From Robiginitomaculum_A sp036478535 (GTDB lineage: Bacteria > Pseudomonadota > Alphaproteobacteria > Caulobacterales > Maricaulaceae), in contig OZ245059.1 in assembly GCA_965224735.1 (NCBI GenBank), forward strand, positions 2,418,001 to 2,482,000: a stretch of DNA of 64,000 nucleotides, given 5' to 3'. Shown here piece by piece: positions 35,340 to 42,630 of this stretch. Under the pieces are notes generated by a model. That model worked only from the letters and a program-made list of their open reading frames with translations, ran no database searches and was not told where the DNA came from. A program made the position numbers and the translations under genes. Positions within the stretch are counted from its first letter, which is position 1; each line of letters opens with the position of its first letter.

Positions 35340-36544
35340 TATGCTGCCTCCTCAGTCTCGCCAACTGGGCGCATATTTAGCGGGCTTAGGTATTCATCAC
35401 CGCCTTTAATTTTAGGCATGTTTTCGTAAGCCCGTATTTCATTAGCAGATAACCAGCCCCATTCTTTACCAACGCGGTAAGCATTATATCTAGCTTCCAT
35501 ATCGCCTCGTAAAAGGCCGGCAAGGTCATGCTCTATGAAATAAACCTTACGGCTCTCAGGTGTTAGCAGGGCGCTATTCATGGCTTGTTCAATACGCTTT
35601 GCCCATGGTGCTAGGCAACGGACTACCAGCGCCCGTGATTCTTCACCAATATTTGAATATGTCGCATTGTCGGTAATACCAACGGCGCTAGGCGGTACGC
35701 TGAATATGCGGCAAATATCGAGATTAGAGAGTTTTCGGCTTTCAAGAAACTCAGCGTCTTTGCTGGATTGTGATATGGGCTTAGCCTCTGCGCCGCCGTC
35801 TAAAATAACTGGTTCGCCCGCCTTGGTTGCTCCTATGAACCGTGCTTTAAATTTATCGAGTATAGCCGTTTTGTTGTCACCATTAAGGATTTGCGGGAAT
35901 GATAGGATCATGGACGGTCTAAAAGCATTTTCAGATTGTGCCGCCGCTTCATCATTTTGCGATAGGGCTAAACCAAACGATTGCCGTGCATGTTGTATGG
36001 GCGAAATCCCCACTATACCATCGCGGGTTCTATACCGAATGTGCAACATTTCCTCTTGCAAGAGGATTTGAACACCACCGCTAGGCGGCTGTACTTTGTA
36101 CCTAAGACGTCCCGTGGTTAGTTTTTCTACTGTCACTAGCCTTGGATCAATCGGATGCAAAGCCGTTACTTGGCCTCGGCCATTTGTCTCAATTTTGGCG
36201 AATGCGTTGCCGTATTGCAGCGCCGACATTGTAAGCCATTCGCGGCCATGGAAAGCCTCAAGTTGTGCATTGAAATTGTGTTGCAGCACTTTGTAAAGCG
36301 GGTGTTCTTTGGCAGGCGCACGGCCTCCATTCTCAAGCCTACGATAAAGCTTTAATGGCGGGTGTGATAATCCGCTGGCAATGGTGTTCATGGCAGCAAT
36401 AGCTACGGCATGGCCGCTTGCTTTCTCAGTGTCCACTGGCCCGCCTATACCGTTCTTGTGCCCTAGAAATTCACTCAAATAAGGGTCTGAGGTCGTTACG
36501 GTTTCGGCTCGCTTTTCAGTGCGTGTAAATGGGTTTAGTCTCAT
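35339..36544 (-). CDS. HK97-type phage portal protein
   Basis: The portal ring through which DNA enters the capsid. Recognisable features: IAAMNTIASGLSHPPLKLYRR, the HPLYKVLQHNFN stretch typical of HK97-family portals, NAFAKIETNGRGQVTALHPIDP, and LDICRIFSVPPSAVGITDNATYSNIGE. At 401 residues it is full length. It overlaps the protease gene by 4 bp, as in HK97-type head operons. Confidence 0.95.
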   Translation of the reverse strand: MRLNPFTRTEKRAETVTTSDPYLSEFLGHKNGIGGPVDTEKASGHAVAIAAMNTIASGLSHPPLKLYRRLENGGRAPAKEHPLYKVLQHNFNAQLEAFHGREWLTMSALQYGNAFAKIETNGRGQVTALHPIDPRLVTVEKLTTGRLRYKVQPPSGGVQILLQEEMLHIRYRTRDGIVGISPIQHARQSFGLALSQNDEAAAQSENAFRPSMILSFPQILNGDNKTAILDKFKARFIGATKAGEPVILDGGAEAKPISQSSKDAEFLESRKLSNLDICRIFSVPPSAVGITDNATYSNIGEESRALVVRCLAPWAKRIEQAMNSALLTPESRKVYFIEHDLAGLLRGDMEARYNAYRVGKEWGWLSANEIRAYENMPKIKGGDEYLSPLNMRPVGETEEAA

Positions 36545-37086
36545 AGCCCCACCTCCATCAATTCAAGAGCGCGGGCTGTATAGAGCCTAAATACAGGCTT
36601 GTGTAAGCCATCCAGTGAACGCCTTGCCACCTCAGTATCAGGGTAAGCTGGATTTGGAGTAATGGTCACATCGGTTAAATCTACATCGATCAATTCACGC
36701 ATAGGCAAATCACCATCGCGTTCTTGCCATCTGTGTTCTTTGACGTTAAAGGCAAATGATGCACCTGTAACATCGCCGCGCCCTACCATTTCGAGCACGT
36801 CATTGCCTATTGTGGTATTGGGTGCGTCAATTTCAAAGCGTAAGCCCCGTGTGTCTTCACTAAGCCTAAGAGTGCCTGACTTGGTGCGGCCAAGCACGGA
36901 ACGGCTATCATGATCCCATAAGGCAATCACATCTGGCGTTTCTGATAGTGAGCGGGCAAATGCACCGGGCGCTATGGTTTCGACAAATCCGCCAAGATCA
37001 AGGCTAGGCGTATTAAACACCGCCGCATATCCTATCAGGCGCTTACCATCTGCGCGTAGTTCTAATGTGTTTCTGCGTTCGGTCAT
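36541..37086 (-). CDS. HK97-family prohead protease
   Basis: The herpesvirus-like assemblin-fold serine protease that matures the capsid. Motifs: RRNTLELRADGKRLIGYAAVFN, ETIAPGAFARSL, ALWDHDSRSVLGRTKSGTL (the active-site His is in this block), VGRGDVTGASFAFNV (catalytic Ser) and DLTDVTITPNPAYPDT. Start ATG at 37086 is eight bases after GGGAG and overlaps the connector stop (ATGA). The preceding TTG is less likely. Confidence 0.95.
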   Translation of the reverse strand: MTERRNTLELRADGKRLIGYAAVFNTPSLDLGGFVETIAPGAFARSLSETPDVIALWDHDSRSVLGRTKSGTLRLSEDTRGLRFEIDAPNTTIGNDVLEMVGRGDVTGASFAFNVKEHRWQERDGDLPMRELIDVDLTDVTITPNPAYPDTEVARRSLDGLHKPVFRLYTARALELMEVGL

Positions 37087-37361
37087 ACGCAATGCTCCCT
37101 ATATGGGGCAATCAAGGCTTCCACGCCAAAAGGTAAAGGCGTTGTGCGCCTTATCTCTGGTATGGCCTCCCTGTTGTCATAATAAAGCGCAACAATCAAA
37201 AGAATGGCCTGTTTAATCGGTAATGGCAGCGGGTCTGTAGCCACGTCCACCCCTATCTTACCAAGCCATTCTGTTGCTGCGCCAATATAGGTGACGATAG
37301 AAACATCATCATCAGGGTGTTCTACCCTGCAATGTAATTTTGCATCATCTAACGTCACCAT
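37083..37361 (-). CDS. Gp6-like head-tail connector protein
   Basis: A 92-residue protein beginning MVTLDDAKLHCRVEHPDDDVSIVTYIGAATEW, the pattern of HK97 gp6-like connectors, which form the ring below the portal and provide the surface for tail docking. The IKQAILLIVALYYDNRE helix is also typical. It overlaps the protease start and ends close to the capsid gene. In a tailless element this is the part that would take a helper phage's tail. Confidence 0.88.
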   Translation of the reverse strand: MVTLDDAKLHCRVEHPDDDVSIVTYIGAATEWLGKIGVDVATDPLPLPIKQAILLIVALYYDNREAIPEIRRTTPLPFGVEALIAPYREHCV

Positions 37362-37365
37362 AACC

Positions 37366-38589
37366 TTAAATCTCCGCGTATCTGAATGCTTGCGGCTGTC
37401 TTACGGCCACATCAGCATCTAGGAATGCATGGATTAAAGCGCCGCCCTTACTGGCAACGTCTGCATGGTATGGGTTAACCAAAATATCCACCGCGCTCCA
37501 ATAGCCGACGATCAGGCTTGACCAATGGCCATAAATCAGAGCGTTTTTATCGCTGCCCGCTCCAATATCCGTTGGCACCTGCGTGGTCATTTCTAGCCGT
37601 TCACTGTGGAAAATCTCAGCAAGAGGGATATTGCGCCCGTCTGCATCTTTAATTTTTCTAGCAATATTGCCAACATTCGGATTTGTTAAAAACGCCGCCG
37701 TTCCTGATACATCGTCCAGTTCAAGGGCGGAAATAAGATCCGCTGCCGTGTCGGTTAAATCGGTTGCTGTCGTTACCTTGGCAACACCTGCATGGGCAAG
37801 TATGCCCGTTGGTTCATTTGTGCCACCGCCTTTAATACCAGCGCTATCAAGGGCTTGTGCGAGGATATAACCAAGGTCACTTCGTAACAAACTTTCCAGC
37901 GCCGTATCGCTTTGCAAGAGCATACGCCGTGAAACTTCATATTCACCTGATACGGTTTTTGGCCCCATAGAGGTTTTCTCAAACTTCATATCTGAGCGGG
38001 TTGTGTCGGTATGTTCTGAAATCCAGTGAGCCGATCCACTATCCAATACATTGGGCAAATCCAAGTTTCCTGTTAGCCCGCGTAATACGGTTGCGCCCAT
38101 GCCTTCCAGTTTCAGCATAGAGCGGAACCTGTCTTGCACTGGGGCAAGATTGGTTGCGATTAAATTGCCGCCTGGGCCTGCGCCCGGTGTTGTGGTTTTA
38201 AGAGCACGGGTTTCCAAGAGTTCATTTGAGGGAACCATAACGCCTCGGACTTCGCGCCCTTTTGACATTTCAGTATGATATTCAGCTTCTAAGCCAGATA
38301 AATTACCGTTCATGCTTTCACGTAGGGCTTTGGATACGCTGTAAGAGCGTAATTCGGCATCCATTGGATTAGACACGCTTTCGGCATCTGCCATACGCTC
38401 CATAACCGCAAGCTTTTCGGCGCGTTCTAGCTGTCCGTTTATGTTGCGATATTCACCGTTCAAGGCGTTCCACTCTTTCTGCTCAACATCGTTTAAGTCT
38501 CGATTGTCGTTAAGCGCTTTTTCATTCAAGGCTCGCATTTCGGCCACCTTGGCCGCGCGTTCCTCTTTGAGTTGGTTTAGTCTAGCCAT
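37366..38589 (-). CDS. HK97-fold major capsid protein
   Basis: Residues 1-100 are a charged coiled-coil delta (scaffold) domain (LKEERAAKVAEMRALNEKALND...), normally removed by the prohead protease. The mature domain follows with LKTTTPGAGPGGNLIATNLAPVQ, the E-loop and P-domain helices, SAHWISEHT, and QALDSAGIKGGGTNEPTGILAHAG. The 407-residue length is standard. It is transcribed with the connector, protease and portal genes downstream. Confidence 0.95.
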   Translation of the reverse strand: MARLNQLKEERAAKVAEMRALNEKALNDNRDLNDVEQKEWNALNGEYRNINGQLERAEKLAVMERMADAESVSNPMDAELRSYSVSKALRESMNGNLSGLEAEYHTEMSKGREVRGVMVPSNELLETRALKTTTPGAGPGGNLIATNLAPVQDRFRSMLKLEGMGATVLRGLTGNLDLPNVLDSGSAHWISEHTDTTRSDMKFEKTSMGPKTVSGEYEVSRRMLLQSDTALESLLRSDLGYILAQALDSAGIKGGGTNEPTGILAHAGVAKVTTATDLTDTAADLISALELDDVSGTAAFLTNPNVGNIARKIKDADGRNIPLAEIFHSERLEMTTQVPTDIGAGSDKNALIYGHWSSLIVGYWSAVDILVNPYHADVASKGGALIHAFLDADVAVRQPQAFRYAEI

Positions 38590-38657
38590 AATAAAATCTC
38601 CATCTAAGGGCTATGGCGTCTCTCTACGCGGGGTAAAAATGAGACTGGGAGGCTTCA

Positions 38658-39221
38658 TTACTCACCAATCTGAATAAAAGGACGTAAGCGGGTTGAAAAC
38701 TGAGCCGCAAGAGCCTCCATATTCGCAACAATCACTGGGCCATTTAGTTCGGTCGCATTCTCTCCAAGTCGTGCGGACTCCTTATCAAAACTTTTGTAAA
38801 GCCCCGTTTGGCCGTTCGCCCACACAATAAAAACGCCATCAAACGCTTGAGGGGTCTCACGAGCAACATTTTCCATATAAGGCGGCGAGTTTATTCGATT
38901 TGTAATACTAGAAACAAATGCTTCGAATATCTTGCAGGCAATATCCGGTTGACCAAATTCATTAGCTACAAACTTTGCAACACCTGAGAGCATGTTTAAG
39001 CCTGCGAAAAACGCATGAGGGCCAGATTTTAACGGGCCTATTCCTGATTCGGACATCCGAGCCATAAAATAAACTTCGGTTAAATCATAAATGTCAAATT
39101 TTGCATGACCATCAGAGGTAGCAAGAATACCACGACGGCGCCAATCTCTTTGCATTGTTGTTGAGAGTCCAGTTATTTCTGCAAGTTCGGAGGGGGTGAA
39201 TGTGTTAAAAATATTTTCCAT
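38658..39221 (-). CDS. MerR-like DNA-binding regulator
   Basis: The N-terminal 70 residues are a MerR-type winged helix-turn-helix (FTPSELAEITGLSTTMQRDWRRRG, then FDIYDLTEVYFMARM). The rest (about 115 residues) is unlike known effector domains and has FDGVFIVWANGQTGLYKSF. It lies directly upstream of the capsid gene on the same strand and its own start coincides with the predicted transcription start, so it is likely an autoregulator of the late (structural) module. It could be the switch that responds to a helper phage. Start at 39221 is chosen over upstream codons because those precede the promoter. Confidence 0.75.
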   Translation of the reverse strand: MENIFNTFTPSELAEITGLSTTMQRDWRRRGILATSDGHAKFDIYDLTEVYFMARMSESGIGPLKSGPHAFFAGLNMLSGVAKFVANEFGQPDIACKIFEAFVSSITNRINSPPYMENVARETPQAFDGVFIVWANGQTGLYKSFDKESARLGENATELNGPVIVANMEALAAQFSTRLRPFIQIGE

Positions 39222-39256
39222 ACGTGGTATATCCCACATTTTATTGAACGTGTCAA
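39222..39256 (-). promoter_or_regulatory. Sigma70-like promoter with overlapping operator for the MerR-like gene
   Basis: TTGACA (39251-39256) and GATATA (39228-39233) lie 17 bp apart on the minus strand. GTGG-N6-CCAC is centred on the -10 box. The ATG at 39221 is only six bases past the -10, so the transcript would be leaderless or nearly so. Confidence 0.6.
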
Positions 39257-39310
39257 CCCCCACGGTAACCTAAACCCCCACCACCTCCATTATCGCCTTA
39301 GCGCGGTTCA

Positions 39311-39850
39311 CTATTGGCAATTTATGCCATTCTTCGTTTTATTGAGCTGTACACCAAGAGTACTATCTAGTGGAATTTTATCAATATAGGTGGTTATGCT
39401 GTCCAATAATTCCGTAACTAGACTATCTGGTTTACCTTTCAAGTAGGGCACCAGCCAATCTAGCGGTATTTTCGACAATTCAGCCGTCTCTAATATTTCG
39501 TCAGTTCTAGCGTCCATATCGACAATAGGCATTGACCTTTTACCGTAAAGTTTGGTTTTTATTGACAGGCAATTTTGTTTGAGCGTTTGGCACAATTCAT
39601 AAACGGCTTGGCGTGCCGTATCTTCTACATCGTCACAAATACCAATCAGTAATAAAGCTTGAGCGGCATATTCTATTGATGCGAGCGGATCTTCTGCCGC
39701 CATAACTTTATCTTTAAGAGAGTAATACAGGCTATGAACATATTTATAATCTGGCGGCGTTGCTGGGGTGTAGCGGAACGGGTGGTGCGTAATTTCAACA
39801 ATTATATCATTGTTTGTAGATGGATTCGCATTATGTTGTTGAGTAGCCAT
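39311..39850 (-). CDS. Hypothetical element protein
   Basis: A 179-residue acidic, helical protein after a strong ribosome binding site (AGGAGG, eight bases before ATG). It begins with a flexible Gln/Asn/Thr-rich tail and has a helical part (LASIEYAAQALLLIGICDDVEDTARQAVYELCQTL). No catalytic motif or membrane helix is seen and I recognise no family. It lies between large terminase and the MerR-like gene, divergent from the ribbon-helix-helix gene. Confidence 0.65.
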   Translation of the reverse strand: MATQQHNANPSTNNDIIVEITHHPFRYTPATPPDYKYVHSLYYSLKDKVMAAEDPLASIEYAAQALLLIGICDDVEDTARQAVYELCQTLKQNCLSIKTKLYGKRSMPIVDMDARTDEILETAELSKIPLDWLVPYLKGKPDSLVTELLDSITTYIDKIPLDSTLGVQLNKTKNGINCQ

Positions 39851-39941
39851 TTTGAGCCTCCTGTGTTAAGGTTCACTTGGTTAGAGCCTTGCAAGTGTTT
39901 CAGCACTTGCGGGGCTTGATTATATTTGGTATCAAATAGGT

Positions 39942-40127
39942 ATGAGCAAGTCAACACAAAATGATACCAAAAAGAAAACCGGTCGTCCTGCAACTGGCAT
40001 AGGCAAACAAATCAATGTGCGCCTTCACCCTAAATTACTCGACCGCTTGGACGCTTATCGTGGTGATATGTCCCGACCAAAGGCAATACGAGAATTGATT
40101 GAGAAAGCTCTAAATGAAAAAATCTGA
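39942..40127 (+). CDS. Ribbon-helix-helix transcriptional regulator
   Basis: 61 residues: a basic arm (KKKTGRPATGIGKQ), beta strand INVRLHP, and two helices (KLLDRLDAYRG, SRPKAIRELIEKAL). This is the CopG/Arc-type fold, which binds DNA as a dimer. It is plus-strand and divergent from the 179-residue gene, so it could control either direction. It overlaps the next small gene by 14 bp. Confidence 0.8.
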   Translation: MSKSTQNDTKKKTGRPATGIGKQINVRLHPKLLDRLDAYRGDMSRPKAIRELIEKALNEKI

Positions 40128-40359
40128 GCCAAAGAAGTCGTTAAAATACACGCTCACAGCTCGTAATGAGGCGGTTAAAGCCTTGGCGGGTTGGTTTCGT
40201 ACCATATCTCTCGGTCTTATGGCGGTAGCGTTAGTTGAACCTTTACGTAATCCGGCTAATTTCAATGTGATTGCAACTGGTATTGCTACCATAGGGTCAT
40301 TCTTGACTCTTGGCGTATCAATGCTTATCTATGCTTGGGTAAAGGAGCCTGAAAAATGA
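40114..40359 (+). CDS. Small two-helix membrane protein
   Basis: 81 residues with two predicted membrane helices (WFRTISLGLMAVALVEPL and IATIGSFLTLGVSMLIYAW) and a basic N-terminal tail. Overlaps the regulator upstream and the 35-residue gene downstream, so all three are co-translated. Such proteins may act as holin-like or superinfection-exclusion factors; the sequence does not tell which. Confidence 0.65.
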   Translation: MKKSEPKKSLKYTLTARNEAVKALAGWFRTISLGLMAVALVEPLRNPANFNVIATGIATIGSFLTLGVSMLIYAWVKEPEK

Positions 40360-40463
40360 GTGGCACATTGGCGTTTTCTATTATTGTTATTGCGATTTGC
40401 GTTTTAGGGGTAGTGTCTTTGTTGGTGTTGGGCAACCTGCTGACGGAAAAACGCCGCCACTAA
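40356..40463 (+). CDS. 35-residue single-pass membrane peptide
   Basis: ATG overlaps the previous stop (ATGA) and GGAG sits about 11 bases upstream. The frame encodes one hydrophobic helix (LAFSIIVIAICVLGVVSLLVLG) with a basic tail (TEKRRH). It ends convergently with the large terminase gene by a 4-bp overlap. Confidence 0.6.
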   Translation: MSGTLAFSIIVIAICVLGVVSLLVLGNLLTEKRRH

Positions 40464-42082
40464 CCCACCAAACAAGCGGGCAATTCGTTCTTATCCTCAT
40501 ATCGTGCATACAGACTGAGCGCCATAGCGAGCGCCACAAGCCCGTCAATACGCCCTATGGCCTTGGCCTTATCCTTATCCAGTTTCCTATTCCCTGCTGC
40601 ATCGCGTGTAATCACGGCATTGACTGAGCACATTTGCAAGACAGGATGCGCCCCATGCTTTAACAAGCGCTCTGCAACATGGCGCTCTAGTAAATCCACC
40701 GCTGGCGACATATCCTTAAACCCTTGGCCGTGTGGCAAAAGTTCGAGAGGGCAGCCGATAGCGTCCAGTTCCCGTTTTAAATCCTCGATACGCCAACGGT
40801 CATAGGCAAGGGCTTTTAAATTGAATGTTGCCGCCATATCGGCAATCGTAGCCGCCACATAAGACGGGTCTATGGTTGCGCCTGGTATGGCAAGGATATG
40901 CCCAGTCTTTGCCCAAAGATCATAGGGTACTCGATCCTCCTCTGAGCGGTCGCTTAAATTATATTCAGGCATGAAAAAAATGGGGAATATGTCTACTGTC
41001 TTATCAGTATTGGGAAATACCAACACCAACGCCGTTAAATCCCGTGTGGCGCCCAAATCCAGCGCCGCATAACATTCACGGCCTTTCATGCTCTCTATGT
41101 CCACCACCGTATTGCAAGCATCCCATTCAGCTTTGTTTATAAACCGTGTGTGTGCAGATACGCGCTGGTTAAGGATTAGGTTTCTAAATGAGGATTCTTT
41201 GCTTGGCACTCTTTGGGCTTGCAGGGCTTGGCGCTCCACATCTGGCAGTGAGCGAAAATCACCAAGTGCAGGGTTTGCCAGTTTCCAAGTTTCTATATCC
41301 CACGGGTCTGCATCATCTGGCGCGGTGTATAGCGATAAGAAAAAGCTTTTATCCTCAATTATGCCATCTTGCACTTTTAACCCATAATCTATGAGTTCGC
41401 TCATAACGGCATGATCGTCTGCGGCCTGTGTGCTAATCACTAGCATTAAAGGGTTTTCTCTTGCCCCCATGGCCGTATCCATCGCCTCGTACAAATCACG
41501 TTTCTTCGCTTGGCCTAATTCGTCGTAAATTATGAATGAGGGGCTTAGGCCATGTTTTGTAACTGCATCTGAACTTAGCGCCGCAAATATACTGCCAGTG
41601 GTTAAATCTTCAATCTCTTTGCGAAAGCGGATTATGTTTAGGCGTTCTGTAAGCTCTGCATGGCCTTGAATAAGAGCGCACATTTCTTGGAATATTTTAC
41701 CAGCCTGAAAACGGTCATTAGCACAAGAATACGCTTCCCCGCGCGGCTCTGCTTCTGAGCCGCATAGGTGGCAAAGGGCAAGCAAGGCTGCTAATTGTGT
41801 TTTGCCGTTCTTACGCCCAACGGATAGCACCGCCGTTCTAACAGGTCGGTTTCCATCGTTATCCTCTGAATAAATGGCGTGAATATCATCTTTTTGCCAA
41901 TCCCTAAGTTTCACCTTAGTCCCTGCAAACTTGCCTGAGGTAATTTTGAAATCCTCACAAAACGCGATAACTCGCTCAGGCCGTGAAAGCCCTTTGCGCT
42001 CCCATGGCAGTGTCTTTCGCAATGGCTTATCAGGCTTGCCCCTGCTGTTCAAAGGCTTCGCACCTGGTCCCCTTAAACCCAT
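40460..42082 (-). CDS. terL: Large terminase subunit
   Basis: The packaging motor. ATPase: Walker A SVGRKNGKT (about residues 87-95) and Walker B FIIYDE (about 182-187). Nuclease: ALDLGATRDLTALV near residue 345, with further acidic residues (MAATFNLKALAYDRWR, AIGRIDGLVAL). 540 residues is a normal length, of the lambdoid/HK97 terminase type. It overlaps the HNH gene by 10 bp. No small terminase lies beside it. Confidence 0.95.
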   Translation of the reverse strand: MGLRGPGAKPLNSRGKPDKPLRKTLPWERKGLSRPERVIAFCEDFKITSGKFAGTKVKLRDWQKDDIHAIYSEDNDGNRPVRTAVLSVGRKNGKTQLAALLALCHLCGSEAEPRGEAYSCANDRFQAGKIFQEMCALIQGHAELTERLNIIRFRKEIEDLTTGSIFAALSSDAVTKHGLSPSFIIYDELGQAKKRDLYEAMDTAMGARENPLMLVISTQAADDHAVMSELIDYGLKVQDGIIEDKSFFLSLYTAPDDADPWDIETWKLANPALGDFRSLPDVERQALQAQRVPSKESSFRNLILNQRVSAHTRFINKAEWDACNTVVDIESMKGRECYAALDLGATRDLTALVLVFPNTDKTVDIFPIFFMPEYNLSDRSEEDRVPYDLWAKTGHILAIPGATIDPSYVAATIADMAATFNLKALAYDRWRIEDLKRELDAIGCPLELLPHGQGFKDMSPAVDLLERHVAERLLKHGAHPVLQMCSVNAVITRDAAGNRKLDKDKAKAIGRIDGLVALAMALSLYARYEDKNELPACLVG

Positions 42083-42489
42083 GACACACCATCCTCATCA
42101 TCGTCATTATCTGAAACTAAGTATGCGTTTGTGGGGGGCATCGGTCTGAGGTTGCCCTGTTTCTCATGATTGCAAGCCCCCCCGTTATGCCATTCGTGTG
42201 TCTGGTCAATAGGGTCGCCGTTCACATTAAAGCCATGTACTACATGCTCAGTGTCTTGCAAGTCTGATTGTGTCTTACGGTTATGACAGGTCTGGCAAAG
42301 GGTTTGTAATCCATCAAGAGCAGGGTATGGGTTGCCACCGTTACGTATAGCTTTCACATGATCAACAACCTTACCCATGACCACACGGCCTAAGCCTTGG
42401 CAGTGAGCACACAACGGGTCACGGCTAAGCTTTGCACGTCTTAACTTTTGCCAATGCGAGGTGTTATACGGGAATTTCTTATGTAGCAT
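42073..42489 (-). CDS. HNH endonuclease
   Basis: Zinc-binding HNH nuclease: CAHCQGLGRV, then VVDHVKAIRNGGNP (HNH His) and LQTLCQTCHNRKT. HK97-type phages use such a gene next to large terminase for cleavage during packaging. ATG at 42489 has GGAGG eight bases upstream; the frame also offers a GTG at 42498. It overlaps terL. Confidence 0.92.
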   Translation of the reverse strand: MLHKKFPYNTSHWQKLRRAKLSRDPLCAHCQGLGRVVMGKVVDHVKAIRNGGNPYPALDGLQTLCQTCHNRKTQSDLQDTEHVVHGFNVNGDPIDQTHEWHNGGACNHEKQGNLRPMPPTNAYLVSDNDDDEDGVSWV

Positions 42490-42492
42490 TTC

Positions 42493-42626
42493 GCGCACCT
42501 CCGAACCTGCCTAGTGCGCTGTCTGCCACACCACACCCACCCCCTAAGGGGGAGGGTGGTGGTGCGCAGTGTGTAGATGGGTACTGTATTGCGCACCTTG
42601 CGCACCTATGTTTTAAGGTAGTGCGC
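42493..42626. other. Candidate replication origin of element 1 (iterons and hairpin)
   Basis: Six copies of GTGCGC (or its complement GCGCAC) at 42493, 42514, 42562, 42591, 42600 and 42621 surround a C-rich/G-rich hairpin at about 42533-42560. It lies directly after the helicase stop and before the HNH gene. In SaPI-like satellites the origin sits next to the initiator gene and consists of such iterons. Function is inferred. Confidence 0.5.
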
Positions 42627-42630
42627 GGTA

